From Chryseobacterium artocarpi (lineage in GTDB: Bacteria > Bacteroidota > Bacteroidia > Flavobacteriales > Weeksellaceae): a DNA stretch of 64,000 bases. The position numbers were made by a program, and so were the translations under genes. Location: contig NZ_MAYH01000034.1 of NCBI RefSeq assembly GCF_001684975.1, positions 558,001-622,000 on the forward strand. Direction: 5' to 3'. Of this stretch, positions 1 to 9,278 are shown piece after piece (within the stretch, counting starts at the first letter, position 1; every line of letters starts with the position of its first letter). Below the pieces are notes generated by a model, which saw only the letters and a program-made list of their open reading frames with translations, had not been told where the DNA came from and did not search any database.

Positions 1-348
1 GCACCCCGGAGACACATAAGTAGCTTTAGTCGTATAATTAATCCTTACTTTAGACTCAGGTCCTTTAATTGATCTCTTAAAATAAACATCCGTATAAGGT
101 GATTCATCTACTCGTAAAGGAAAAAGCTTGGATTCAATTTTTTTATCCCATCCTAATTCAACCTTTCCCGAACCATAATCTACAGATACAAGCAATGAAT
201 CAAGCGTCATCACTTTACCGTCTGTAGACCTGAAAGCAACTTTCATTCTGGGAGTTCCTTCACCGCTTTCACAGATGTCATCATCTCCGCCACAGGAAAA
301 GAACATCCCGACAAAACAGAGCATTATGAGAAATTTAAAGTACTTCAT
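1..348 (-). CDS. DUF6452-like lipoprotein, 3' end beyond the window
   Basis: The gene starts at ATG 346-348 and runs off the left edge, so only the first 116 codons are visible. The N-terminus is a lipoprotein signal: Met-Lys, a hydrophobic stretch, then a lipobox ending FFSCGGDDD with Cys at about residue 20. The rest is a small beta-rich domain with no catalytic motif. A short Cys lipoprotein beside rlmD is a common Flavobacteriia arrangement, and I recall this family as DUF6452; that assignment is from memory. It lies 29 bp downstream of rlmD on the same strand and is probably co-transcribed. Function is unknown; it should be anchored in the envelope. Confidence 0.6.
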   Translation of the reverse strand, partial: MKYFKFLIMLCFVGMFFSCGGDDDICESGEGTPRMKVAFRSTDGKVMTLDSLLVSVDYGSGKVELGWDKKIESKLFPLRVDESPYTDVYFKRSIKGPESKVRINYTTKATYVSPGC

Positions 349-377
349 ATTAAGATTTGAATTCAAATTTAATTAAA

Positions 378-1790
378 TTATTTTTTAATCAGCAAGGCAA
401 TGTTTTCCACATGGTGAGTTTGCGGAAACATATCGACAGGTAAAATTTTCACCAATGTGTAATGATCTTTCATTAAAGCAAGATCTCTTGCCTGCGTTGC
501 AGAATTACAACTTACATAAACGACTTTCTCAGGAGAAAGCTTTAAAATTTGCTCTACAACTTTCTGGTGCATACCATCTCTTGGTGGATCGGTAATTAGG
601 ACGTCAGCTTTTGGATGGTTTTCCAAAAACTCATCGTTAAAGACATTTTTCATATCTCCACAATAGAAAGTTGTATTGGTAAGACCATTTAATTCAGCAT
701 GTGCAATGGCTGCATCAATAGCTTCCTGAACAGATTCTATCCCAATAACCTGCTTAGCGTTTCTTGCTACATATTGAGCAATGGTTCCTGTTCCTGTATA
801 CAGATCATAAACAACTTCATTACCTTTCAGATCTGCAAATTCCAATGTTTTTCTATATAACTCTAATGCTTGCTTATAATTTGTCTGGAAGAATGATTTT
901 GGTCCGATTTTAAACTGCAATCCGTCCATCTCTTCCATTAAATACCCTTCACCATGATAGACATTAATATCCAAATCATAAATAGAATCATTTTGTTTTG
1001 GATTAATGGCATACACTAACGTTTTGATTTGCGGGAATTTCTCTAATAAGAATTGGAAAAGTTTTTCTCTGTTTTCTTTCTCCTCTCTGTAAAGCTGGAA
1101 AAGAACCATCCATTCACCTTTAGAGTTTTGTCTCATCATTAAGGTTCTAAGGAATCCTTCCTGATTTCTTACATCAAAGAAATCCAATCCGTTTTTAACA
1201 CCATATTCTTTTACAGCCAGTCTGATCGCATTAGATGGATCTTCCTGAAGGAAACATTCTTTAAGATCTAAAATCTTGCTCCACATTCCTGGAATATGGA
1301 ATCCTAATGCATCTTTGCTTCCAAAGTTTTCCTCTGAACTGATTTCATATTGGGTAAGCCATCTTGCATTAGAGAAAGAGAACTCCATTTTGTTTCTATA
1401 AAAATACTGTTCTTCAGAACCTAAAATTGGAAGGGTTTCGAAATCTTCAATACCACCAATTCTTTTGATATTGTTATATACTTCTTCCTGTTTAAAATCA
1501 AGCTGCTTTTCGTAAGTCATATTCTGCCACTTGCATCCTCCGCAAGTTCCAAAATGAACACATTTAGGTTCAGCTCTAAAAGGAGATTTTTCTAAAACCT
1601 CTACCGCTTCTCCTTCATAATATTTCGACTTTGCTTTTTTAACTCTTACATTTACCAGATCACCAGGTATTGCCCCGGAAACCAATACAGTTTTACCATC
1701 TTCAGTTTTACCGATAGCCACTCCTTTTGCTCCGGCAGTCAAAAGTTTTATATTTTCAAGAACTAAATTTTTCTTATTCTTTCTGCTCAT
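378..1790 (-). CDS. rlmD: 23S rRNA (uracil-C5)-methyltransferase, RlmD family
   Basis: Predicted to transfer a methyl group from SAM to C5 of a uridine in 23S rRNA (U1939 in E. coli). The 470-residue form from ATG 1788-1790 shows an N-terminal TRAM-like beta barrel (VSGAIPGDLV), then Cys77, Cys83 and Cys86 in CVHFGTCGGC plus a later Cys in DLKECFLQ, which together ligate the family's [4Fe-4S] cluster. The Rossmann half has the SAM motif YDLYTGTGTIAQ, the substrate motif DPPRDGMH and the catalytic Cys in VYVSCN. The frame extends upstream to a TTG at 1841, but those 17 residues match no family domain, so the ATG was chosen. The position specificity (RlmD rather than RlmC or TrmA) is inferred. 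Confidence 0.92.
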   Translation of the reverse strand: MSRKNKKNLVLENIKLLTAGAKGVAIGKTEDGKTVLVSGAIPGDLVNVRVKKAKSKYYEGEAVEVLEKSPFRAEPKCVHFGTCGGCKWQNMTYEKQLDFKQEEVYNNIKRIGGIEDFETLPILGSEEQYFYRNKMEFSFSNARWLTQYEISSEENFGSKDALGFHIPGMWSKILDLKECFLQEDPSNAIRLAVKEYGVKNGLDFFDVRNQEGFLRTLMMRQNSKGEWMVLFQLYREEKENREKLFQFLLEKFPQIKTLVYAINPKQNDSIYDLDINVYHGEGYLMEEMDGLQFKIGPKSFFQTNYKQALELYRKTLEFADLKGNEVVYDLYTGTGTIAQYVARNAKQVIGIESVQEAIDAAIAHAELNGLTNTTFYCGDMKNVFNDEFLENHPKADVLITDPPRDGMHQKVVEQILKLSPEKVVYVSCNSATQARDLALMKDHYTLVKILPVDMFPQTHHVENIALLIKK

Positions 1791-1838
1791 TCTAAAATTT
1801 TCTATTTTTCTAATCGAAACTTGAAAAGTTTCATTTTG

Positions 1839-1846
1839 CAAAAATA
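1839..1846 (-). promoter_or_regulatory. putative -7 box of rlmD
   Basis: The minus strand reads TATTTTTG, a match to the Bacteroidota TAnnTTTG box, about 50 bp upstream of the chosen rlmD ATG. No clear -33 TTTG was found, so this is weak. A box here supports the downstream ATG, because the TTG start would lie inside the box. Confidence 0.35.
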
Positions 1847-1857
1847 CAATAAAAAAA

Positions 1858-1885
1858 AACCTTATCCGAGGATAAGGTTCTGATC
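1858..1885 (-). terminator. terminator of the thioredoxin-like lipoprotein gene
   Basis: The inverted repeat AACCTTATCC / GGATAAGGTT lies just after the stop codon at 1900 and is followed on the minus strand by a run of T. It is a classic intrinsic terminator and separates this gene from rlmD. Confidence 0.8.
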
Positions 1886-1899
1886 TATATTAAAGTTTA

Positions 1900-3423
1900 T
1901 TATTTCGCTTGAGCTGGTTGAGGTCCTGCAGGCTGTGGAGCTGTTGGGTCAATTTGCAGTTGTGGTTGCATTGCCGGATCAACTTTTGGTGCAGAAAGAC
2001 CTGTTAATTTGTCTAAAATTGTTACCAATTCCTGTTCTCCAAGATTCACAAAAGATCTACTAGCAATCTTACCATCTTTGTCAATGATTACAAAACAAGG
2101 TAATTTAAATCCATATACACCATATTTTTTAGCAATATCAGATTCCATACCTCCTTCTCCGTAAACATTTACCCCCTGAATTCCTTTCAATAAAGAATTG
2201 CTTGTTTTTGTAAACTGATCTTTAGTATCGTCTACATTTACAAATACAAAGTTCATTTTAGATTTGTAGAAGTTCACTACTTCTTTCAACACAGGAACAG
2301 TAGCCTCACCAATGTATGGATTCCATGATGCATAGAAAAATAACATATAAGGTTTTCCTTTGTTTTCAGAAAGCTTGTAAGCTTTACCATCTTGCTTTAC
2401 TAAAGAAGCTTCAGGAGCCGCTTCACCAATTTTAAGACCGGTAATTGCTACCTGCATCTTTAAAAGATCACTTTTAATAGTAGCATCCTTGATGTCTGTA
2501 TCAATTAATTTTTTGATTTTATCAATATTCTGAGCCGAAGTTTTTGGGTGAATATCAGCCTGAGCCATTACAAATGCTAAAAGGTAATCTTTTGCTGTCT
2601 GAGAAAGATCTTTTTTAGTTCCTAAATATTTAGCAAACATTTCTGAAGTTGTAATATCAGTTTTTCCTTTGCTGTTCGCTTCAGCATATTTTTGGAAATC
2701 AGGAGTCATTTTTACAAGCAGATACTGTCTGTATAATGGGATTGTCTTCACCATTGATTCTTTATCGCTATCTAATTGAGCCTGATAATCTGTTAAAGCT
2801 TTAGAAGCCTTATAAGCTGGATTTCCAGCCATTGGTCCATGAGACATTTCATAGTTAGCAAGTAGATTAAGAATAGTTACTTTTGTGTCATTCTTCTTCC
2901 ACTCTAAAAGGCTTTTGCTTGGGTTATGCTTCTTTGCAAGATCTTCTACACTTTTGTTGATATCTGCTTCTACTTTACGCATCCCTTTTACAAATGCAGC
3001 TTCATCACCAGCCATTAGCTGTCCTAAATTAATTTTATTTCCATAGTCACCTAAAAACTTCTGACTTGCTGTAAGGAAATCATTGTTGTTTTTAGCATCA
3101 CCAGTAATCAAATATTCATTCGGGAAAGTAGCTCCGTTACCGGAAATATTAATTTTTTGTCCTTTTTCAAGATAAATTAGGTTCTGCTTGTTAGCATAAT
3201 TGATCACATACATTCCATCTTTAGGAGCATCAAAGCTTCCTGAAAAATTACCATCTTTATCTACACCTATATTAATTAAAGGCAGGGTTCCTACTCCTGA
3301 GGCTTCTACAAATTCAATTCTTTCTAATGGTGAGCCTCCAGTAATTTTTCCTTTTACCTCTACTTTTTTTGAACAAGACATCACGAAAACCGCGATGATA
3401 AACAATAAAAGATATTTTTTCAT
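1900..3423 (-). CDS. Thioredoxin-fold lipoprotein lacking the CXXC motif
   Basis: This 507-residue protein starts at ATG 3421-3423 (the frame extends to a TTG at 3444). Residues 1-17 form a lipoprotein signal ending VMSC. The N-terminal region resembles the DUF4369 domain found in Bacteroidota thiol-disulfide proteins, the middle is helical, and residues of about 330-470 form a TlpA/AhpC-like thioredoxin fold with the typical YASW turn, VFVNVDD strand and a cis-Pro loop (KLPCF). Where the redox CXXC should follow YASW, the sequence reads NPYI (N368 to I371), so no disulfide exchange of the usual kind is expected. The tail is Pro/Gln/Ala-rich. It is probably an envelope-facing binding or scaffold protein; it appears to be transcribed alone. 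Confidence 0.8.
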   Translation of the reverse strand: MKKYLLLFIIAVFVMSCSKKVEVKGKITGGSPLERIEFVEASGVGTLPLINIGVDKDGNFSGSFDAPKDGMYVINYANKQNLIYLEKGQKINISGNGATFPNEYLITGDAKNNNDFLTASQKFLGDYGNKINLGQLMAGDEAAFVKGMRKVEADINKSVEDLAKKHNPSKSLLEWKKNDTKVTILNLLANYEMSHGPMAGNPAYKASKALTDYQAQLDSDKESMVKTIPLYRQYLLVKMTPDFQKYAEANSKGKTDITTSEMFAKYLGTKKDLSQTAKDYLLAFVMAQADIHPKTSAQNIDKIKKLIDTDIKDATIKSDLLKMQVAITGLKIGEAAPEASLVKQDGKAYKLSENKGKPYMLFFYASWNPYIGEATVPVLKEVVNFYKSKMNFVFVNVDDTKDQFTKTSNSLLKGIQGVNVYGEGGMESDIAKKYGVYGFKLPCFVIIDKDGKIASRSFVNLGEQELVTILDKLTGLSAPKVDPAMQPQLQIDPTAPQPAGPQPAQAK

Positions 3424-3731
3424 TTCAATTTTAATATTACACAAAAATACGCTTTTTAGCGTTTCTTAATTCACAGTGATTATTTTTTTTAAAAATTTTA
3501 TTACGCCGATGAAAAGGGACATTCAATCAAATCATTTATCAATTTTTCAATGCTAAAAAGATAACTGAAATACAAACACCCAATACAGTTCAAGAGCCCT
3601 CAAATATATACTTATTAAATAAAGAAAGCATAAAGTCTGATAATAAGTTAACAAACTTTAACAACTTCTCATTTATCTCAACAAAAAACGCCTCCAAAAT
3701 GGAGGCGTTTTTTATGTATTTGGAATCAATT
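3424..3731. other. 308-bp AT-rich intergenic stretch
   Basis: It holds a possible -7 box for the lipoprotein gene (CAAAAATA at 3442-3449, TATTTTTG on the minus strand) and the sdh terminator at 3684-3714. Between them I see no ORF, RNA gene or repeat. Confidence 0.6.
3684..3714 (-). terminator. terminator of sdhCAB
   Basis: The stem CGCCTCC / GGAGGCG with a 5-base loop is flanked by six A and six T. It begins 17 bp beyond the sdhB stop and ends the sdhCAB transcript. It is symmetric, so it could also work on the plus strand, but no plus-strand gene arrives here. Confidence 0.88.
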
Positions 3732-4499
3732 CTATCCTTGATCTACAAGAGCAGCCATGTATTCTCTGTTCATTCTTGCGATATTTTCAAGAGAAATACC
3801 TTTAGGGCACTCTATTTCACAAGCACCTGTATTTGAACAGTTACCGAATCCTTCTTCATCCATAGCTTTCACCATGTTCAGAACTCTTCTCTTAGCTTCT
3901 ACTCTACCTTGTGGAAGTAATGCATACTGAGAAACCTTAGCTCCTACGAATAGCATTGCAGAACCGTTTTTACATGTCGCTACACACGCTCCACATCCGA
4001 TACAAGCAGCTGCATCCATTGCTTTGTCTGCATCTTCTTTAGGAACCGGAATTGCGTTAGCATCCAATGTATTTCCTGAAGTGTTTACAGAAATGAAACC
4101 ACCAGCAGCCATTACTCTGTCGAATGCGCTTCTGTCTACCATTAAGTCTTTAATAACAGGGAAAGCAGCACTTCTCCAAGGTTCAATAACGATCGTCTCA
4201 CCATCTTTAAACATTCTCATGTGAAGCTGACAAGTAGTAATACCTGTATCAGGACCATGAGCTCTACCATTGATGTAAAGAGAACACATACCACAGATTC
4301 CTTCACGACAGTCGTGATCGAAAGCGATAGGTTCTTTTCCTTCGTTAATTAAATTTTCGTTCAGTATATCCAACATCTCCAAGAATGAAGAATCTGTAGA
4401 TACATCTGATATTTTGTAGGTCTCAAACTGACCTTTAGTTTTACTATTTTTTTGTCTCCAAATTTTCAGCGTAAGATGTAAGCCTTTTTTTGCACTCAT
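3732..4499 (-). CDS. sdhB: Succinate dehydrogenase/fumarate reductase iron-sulfur subunit
   Basis: This is the electron-transfer subunit of complex II, passing electrons from the flavin of SdhA to quinone through three Fe-S clusters. The 255-residue length is normal. The N-terminal ferredoxin domain has Cys64, Cys69 and Cys72 ([12 protein letters not shown]) with a further Cys90 for the [2Fe-2S] centre. The C-terminal domain has [11 protein letters not shown] and a second set, [14 protein letters not shown], for the [4Fe-4S] and [3Fe-4S] centres. It is last in sdhC-sdhA-sdhB, 24 bp after sdhA. It acts on the cytoplasmic face of the inner membrane. The type resembles the five-helix, single cytochrome-b complexes of Bacillus and Bacteroides. 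Confidence 0.96.
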   Translation of the reverse strand: MSAKKGLHLTLKIWRQKNSKTKGQFETYKISDVSTDSSFLEMLDILNENLINEGKEPIAFDHDCREGICGMCSLYINGRAHGPDTGITTCQLHMRMFKDGETIVIEPWRSAAFPVIKDLMVDRSAFDRVMAAGGFISVNTSGNTLDANAIPVPKEDADKAMDAAACIGCGACVATCKNGSAMLFVGAKVSQYALLPQGRVEAKRRVLNMVKAMDEEGFGNCSNTGACEIECPKGISLENIARMNREYMAALVDQG

Positions 4500-4523
4500 A
4501 ATGTTATATTTATAGGTTGGAGA

Positions 4524-6536
4524 TTATTTATAACTTCTAGTTTTAACCTCGATGTTCTCGTAGATCAGTTCTTCTTTATGCAACACTTCTGCGTTGATAT
4601 CCGGTCCCTGATATTCCCAAGCTCCAACGTATTTGAAGTTTACGTCGTCTCTTTCCGCTTCTCCATCTGGAGTTGCGTGGTCCCAACGGAAGTGTCCACC
4701 ACAAGACTCTTCTCTGTTAAGTGCATCGATAGCCATTAATTGTCCTAATTCAAGGAAGTCTGCCACTCTGAATGCCTTTTCAAGCTCAGTGTTCATTCCA
4801 TCTCCCTCTCCAGGAACTTTTACATTTTTCCAGAAATCGTTTCTTACTTCTTCGATTTCTTTGATAGCTTCTTTTAATCCTTCTGGAGTTCTACCCATAC
4901 CTACCTTATTCCACATAATGTGTCCTAGTTTCTTGTGGAAGTGGTCTACTGAATGAGTTCCTTTATTATTGATGAAGAAATCAACTTTATCTTTAATTCC
5001 TTTTTCAGCTTCGTCAAACGCTGCTGAGTTCGTAGGAATTGCTCCTGTTCTGATATCGGCAGAAAGGTAATCTGCAATCGTGTAAGGAAGTACGAAATAT
5101 CCGTCTGCAAGACCTTGCATCAATGCAGATGCTCCAAGTCTGTTCGCTCCGTGATCAGAGAAGTTAGCTTCACCGATTACGAAACATCCCGGAATTGTAG
5201 ACTGAAGGTTATAATCAACCCATACACCACCCATTGTATAGTGAACTGCAGGATAAATCTTCATTGGAGTTTTGTAAGGATCATCAGCAGTAATCTTTTC
5301 GTACATTACGAATAAGTTACCGTATTTCTCCTCAACCCAGCTCTTACCAAGGTCATAGATTTGCTGATCTGTAGGATTGTGAATATGTTTTTCGATAGCG
5401 GCTTCTTTACCCTTTTTCATGATCTCTGTAGAGAAATCCAGGTAAACCCCTTCCTGAGTATCATTATTTTCGATTCCGTATCCAGCATCACATCTTTCTT
5501 TAGCTGCCCTTGAAGCAACGTCTCTCGGTACAAGGTTACCGAATGCAGGATATCTTCTTTCTAAATAGTAATCTCTATCTTCTTCTTTAATGTTTTCAGG
5601 TCTTAATTTACCTTCTCTGATCGCTACTGAATCTTCAATCTTTTTAGGAACCCAGATTCTTCCTGAGTTTCTTAATGATTCAGACATCAAAGTCAGTTTA
5701 GACTGCTGAGTTCCGTGAACCGGAATACAAGTAGGGTGAATCTGTACGTAGCAAGGGTTTGCGAAGTAAGCACCTTTTTTGTGAATTTTCCAAGCCGCAG
5801 AAACGTTAGATCCCATTGCGTTGGTAGAAAGGAAATATACGTTTCCGTATCCTCCTGAAGCGATAACTACTGCGTGTGCAGAGTGTCTTTCGATTTCACC
5901 TGTTACAAGGTTTCTAGCAATAATTCCTCTTGCTTTTCCGTCAACAATTACAAGGTCAAGCATTTCATGACGGTTGTACATCTTGATTCTTCCTTTACCG
6001 ATCTGACGGCTCATTGAAGAATATGCCCCTAATAGTAACTGTTGTCCTGTTTGTCCTTTTGCGTAGAATGTTCTTTTTACCTGAACCCCACCAAATGAAC
6101 GGTTATCTAGCTGACCTCCGTAATCTCTACCGAAAGGAACTCCCTGAGAAACACACTGGTCAATAATATTTGCAGAAACTTCAGCTAATCTGTAAACGTT
6201 TGCCTCTCTTGCTCTATAGTCACCACCTTTGATGGTATCGTAGAACAATCTGTATGTAGAGTCACCATCTCCCTGGTAATTCTTAGCTGCGTTAATACCT
6301 CCCTGAGCTGCAATAGAGTGAGCTCTTCTAGGAGAATCCTGGTAGCAGAACGCTTTTACGTTGTATCCTTGCTCAGCTAAAGTAGCTGCAGCAGAACCTC
6401 CTGCCAAACCTGTACCTACAACAATAATATCAATCTTATCTCTGTTGTTTGGTGCAACAAGGTTCATATGGTCTTTATGATTTTTCCACTTGTCTTTAAG
6501 AGGACCCGCTGGAATTCTTGAATCTAATTTACTCAT
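4524..6536 (-). CDS. sdhA: Succinate dehydrogenase/fumarate reductase flavoprotein subunit
   Basis: This catalytic subunit oxidises succinate to fumarate (or the reverse) with covalently bound FAD. The 670-residue protein opens with the dinucleotide fold [19 protein letters not shown] and the HSIAAQGG motif, whose His carries the flavin. The substrate loop IHPTCIP and the [12 protein letters not shown] region are both present. The C-terminus has the helical cap and ends in a Lys/Arg-rich tail. It sits between sdhC (15 bp upstream) and sdhB, so the three should form one membrane complex. Direction of flux, respiration or fumarate reduction, cannot be told from sequence. Confidence 0.96.
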   Translation of the reverse strand: MSKLDSRIPAGPLKDKWKNHKDHMNLVAPNNRDKIDIIVVGTGLAGGSAAATLAEQGYNVKAFCYQDSPRRAHSIAAQGGINAAKNYQGDGDSTYRLFYDTIKGGDYRAREANVYRLAEVSANIIDQCVSQGVPFGRDYGGQLDNRSFGGVQVKRTFYAKGQTGQQLLLGAYSSMSRQIGKGRIKMYNRHEMLDLVIVDGKARGIIARNLVTGEIERHSAHAVVIASGGYGNVYFLSTNAMGSNVSAAWKIHKKGAYFANPCYVQIHPTCIPVHGTQQSKLTLMSESLRNSGRIWVPKKIEDSVAIREGKLRPENIKEEDRDYYLERRYPAFGNLVPRDVASRAAKERCDAGYGIENNDTQEGVYLDFSTEIMKKGKEAAIEKHIHNPTDQQIYDLGKSWVEEKYGNLFVMYEKITADDPYKTPMKIYPAVHYTMGGVWVDYNLQSTIPGCFVIGEANFSDHGANRLGASALMQGLADGYFVLPYTIADYLSADIRTGAIPTNSAAFDEAEKGIKDKVDFFINNKGTHSVDHFHKKLGHIMWNKVGMGRTPEGLKEAIKEIEEVRNDFWKNVKVPGEGDGMNTELEKAFRVADFLELGQLMAIDALNREESCGGHFRWDHATPDGEAERDDVNFKYVGAWEYQGPDINAEVLHKEELIYENIEVKTRSYK

Positions 6537-6551
6537 ACTAGTATATTGATA

Positions 6552-7214
6552 TTATTGAGTTATAAAATGATAAACTGCCACGATGATAAATCCTGCCGGA
6601 ATAAGGATAGAATACCATTTTCCGAAAGCTTTAATCACTGGCGTATACTTTGGATGTCTTGCTCCAATAGATTGGAATGAAGACTGGAATCCGTGAGCTA
6701 AGTGTAAGCCCAATAGTACAAAAGAGATCACATATAAAGCGACTCTCCAAAGGTCAGCAAACTTCTCATGAAGCTCTGGCCAGAAACGTTCTGAATCAGG
6801 AGCTATTCCCTCTACATACTTATAGTTGATTTCATGTAACCAGAAATCATATAAGTGAAGCGCCAGGAAAGCCAACACAACTGCCCCTGAAATAATCATA
6901 TTTCTGGACATCCATGAAGAGTTTACAGCAGCATTGTTTGATGCATACTTTACTGGACGCGCTTTATTATTCTTGATCTCCAATACAAATCCCATTGCAA
7001 AATGGAAAATTACTGCAAAACCAAGAATAGGCTGCATTAAGAACTGCACAAAAGGATTATAGCCCATAAACTCAGATGCTGTATTGAAAGCATCCCTGTT
7101 CAGGACTGATAACAAATTGGTTGTCAAATGCAGTATAAGAAAAATCAGCAAAAACATAGCTGATAATGCCATAGCGTATTTTCTACCTATCGTAGAACTC
7201 GTTAAACCTGCCAT
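6552..7214 (-). CDS. sdhC: Succinate dehydrogenase cytochrome b subunit
   Basis: This is the membrane anchor and quinone-binding subunit of complex II, 220 residues with five predicted transmembrane helices, as in the single-anchor cytochrome b558 family; no separate sdhD exists here. Helix-borne His residues that can ligate two b hemes are visible in LILHLT, VIFHFAMG, LALHLYDF and GLHLAHGF. It is first in the operon, and a -7 box lies 25 bp upstream. The name follows from the fold and the sdhA/sdhB context. Confidence 0.93.
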   Translation of the reverse strand: MAGLTSSTIGRKYAMALSAMFLLIFLILHLTTNLLSVLNRDAFNTASEFMGYNPFVQFLMQPILGFAVIFHFAMGFVLEIKNNKARPVKYASNNAAVNSSWMSRNMIISGAVVLAFLALHLYDFWLHEINYKYVEGIAPDSERFWPELHEKFADLWRVALYVISFVLLGLHLAHGFQSSFQSIGARHPKYTPVIKAFGKWYSILIPAGFIIVAVYHFITQ

Positions 7215-7238
7215 ATAAGTTTAAATTTGAATTTCCCA

Positions 7239-7246
7239 CAAAATTA
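7239..7246 (-). promoter_or_regulatory. putative -7 box of sdhCAB
   Basis: The minus strand reads TAATTTTG, matching TAnnTTTG, 25 bp upstream of the sdhC start. A good -33 TTTG is not evident at the usual spacing. A CAAAATTA match of this kind recurs upstream of exbB and leuS in this window. Confidence 0.4.
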
Positions 7247-7360
7247 AGAAATGTTAACAATATCGAAAAGTGAGAAATCTCACAATTAGACAGTTTGTAA
7301 TCTTTCTAAATAAGAGCTTTACACGTTATAGATAAAGGAAAGTCAAAAATTTGAAAATCA

Positions 7361-9139
7361 TTATTTCAGATCATAAGCCTTACCTTGAAAAACCATTTTT
7401 TGCATAGACTTGGGAATCATTTTTATTTCAAAATAATCCACTCTTCTTGAGGAACAATACGGCATAACAATAAACCGTACAATCTTTTCCCTGTCTGCAA
7501 TATCCGAGATCCAAAAACACACCGCATTTCCTTTTTTAATAGAGAATACCTTCTGTTTATTAAACGTATGAAACAACACTTCTTCTTTCTGATTTTCAAT
7601 CACATTACATCCAACTCTTATCATAAAAAACATAAAAACTGCGATTGTCAAATTCATTGAATTTTTGAAGTTAAATTTTAAAATCATTCCTCTCAGAAAA
7701 TAAACAACCACAGATATAGAAATTACTTCTGTGAGATTCATCGGAATATTTTCAATAAATAAAAAATCTACCTCAGCAAACCAATGAATAACTTTTAAAA
7801 GAACCTGAATAACAAAATCATAAACTGCATCTATCCAATTAAAATCCAGTCCAAAACCAATTAAAACAGTCATTAGAAATGAAAATACGATGATCATTTC
7901 AGAAAAAGGAACAATAATAAAATTGGCAATGATTGAAATCAAAGAAAACTGATGAAAATAATACAATACCAAAGGGAGTGTTGCCAGCTGTGCAGACAAG
8001 GATATGGTAACGGTATTAAAAATCAGCTTTTTAAAATAATTATCCTGTTTTGGAAAATATTTCAGAAGAGGTTGGTTAAGCCAGAAAATCCCCAATACAG
8101 CAACAAAACTTAACTGAAATCCTACATCAAAAAGCTGCTGGGTATCTAAGATCAGAATAATAAATGCAGACAGTGCTAAAGAATGAAGTAAATCAGGCTT
8201 CCGTTGAAGCAAAACAAATATGAAATACACCGTCAGCATTATACAAGACCTTAGAACTGAGTTTCCGAATCCAATGAATAAAGCAAATAACCAAATAAAG
8301 CTTAAACTCAAAACAACTGAATATTTTCTAAACCTCAAAGGAATAAACCGAATCATCAAAAAGTAAAAAATCCCGAAAATAACAACAATATGAGTTCCTG
8401 AAATAGCCAGAAAATGAATCAAGCCCGCCCTGTTAAAATCTTTTAAAGTATCAGCATCCATCTCAGTTCTGTCGGCAAGAATAATTCCTTTTAAAAACTC
8501 CCTGGTTTTTGCTGTCATCTCTGCATTATCAATTTTCCAGAGAACATTCAATCTATTTTGTCTGAGCTTATTTCTAAAATCCAGCACGCTTTGTTTTGCT
8601 ACGGAAATTTCATTTGAAATAAAAATCTGACAATCAATATTTTTACGTTTCAAATATCGAGCATAATTAAATTGGTAAGTATATTGAGGTGATACAGGTT
8701 TCGTTATATACGATTCAGCTTTGTAATAATGCTTAAAATCGAGTTCTTTATGATCTGCCGGAATATAAAAAATTGAATTAAAACTGTTTTTTCCGACCTC
8801 TGCTATTCCTTCATATTTTTTATATTTTTCTGTTGAATTGAGCTTCTGGGATATTTTAAAAACAACTATTTCTTTTTTATTCACAGCAATATTAGCCTTT
8901 TGATAAACTTTATTATAAAAATGAAGAATCACTCCCAAACCAAAAAACATTACTCCAAGCAGAATTACCTTGGTTCTGTATAAAAAATAGGTAGTAAAAA
9001 ATATGGAAATTAATATACCGAGAACAACAATAGCTACACCATAGATGTATTCTTTTTCTAATAGAAAATTATCCTGAAAAAAAATTCCAAGAATAAAACA
9101 TATAGCTAAGATCAGTAGAGGTTGTCTATTCAATTTCAA
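7361..9139 (-). CDS. ComEC/Rec2-family DNA-uptake channel protein, no MBL domain seen
   Basis: ComEC proteins carry single-stranded DNA across the inner membrane during natural transformation. This 592-residue protein has two N-terminal helices, a soluble domain (about 95-190) of the DUF4131/OB type, and then the Competence domain with the signature HFLAISGTHIVV and many transmembrane helices up to about residue 500. The last roughly 95 residues do not show the HxHxDH motif of the metallo-beta-lactamase domain that ends Bacillus ComEC. Short ComEC forms are known in Bacteroidota. It stands alone in its transcription unit. The family is clear; a working competence role is inferred. Confidence 0.82.
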   Translation of the reverse strand: MKLNRQPLLILAICFILGIFFQDNFLLEKEYIYGVAIVVLGILISIFFTTYFLYRTKVILLGVMFFGLGVILHFYNKVYQKANIAVNKKEIVVFKISQKLNSTEKYKKYEGIAEVGKNSFNSIFYIPADHKELDFKHYYKAESYITKPVSPQYTYQFNYARYLKRKNIDCQIFISNEISVAKQSVLDFRNKLRQNRLNVLWKIDNAEMTAKTREFLKGIILADRTEMDADTLKDFNRAGLIHFLAISGTHIVVIFGIFYFLMIRFIPLRFRKYSVVLSLSFIWLFALFIGFGNSVLRSCIMLTVYFIFVLLQRKPDLLHSLALSAFIILILDTQQLFDVGFQLSFVAVLGIFWLNQPLLKYFPKQDNYFKKLIFNTVTISLSAQLATLPLVLYYFHQFSLISIIANFIIVPFSEMIIVFSFLMTVLIGFGLDFNWIDAVYDFVIQVLLKVIHWFAEVDFLFIENIPMNLTEVISISVVVYFLRGMILKFNFKNSMNLTIAVFMFFMIRVGCNVIENQKEEVLFHTFNKQKVFSIKKGNAVCFWISDIADREKIVRFIVMPYCSSRRVDYFEIKMIPKSMQKMVFQGKAYDLK

Positions 9140-9202
9140 TCATTTGTATCAGCAAAATAGGAAATTGAACAATCATTTACTATCACTGTAGCTACTAAAT
9201 AA

Positions 9203-9240
9203 AACACCCTGTAAACCTTAAAAAGATCAACAGGGCGCTT
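9203..9240 (-). terminator. probable terminator of the GH99-like gene
   Basis: The minus strand forms CCCTGT / ACAGGG around a longer loop, followed by a T-rich run. It lies 39 bp beyond the GH99-like stop codon. The loop is long, so confidence is moderate. Confidence 0.55.
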
Positions 9241-9278
9241 ATTTTTTTGCTATAAAACTGAGTTTACACGAAAAAGTA

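Noticed and set aside
1791..1841. RlmD start at the upstream TTG
   Set aside because: The extra 17 residues match no family segment and the likely promoter box overlaps that codon.
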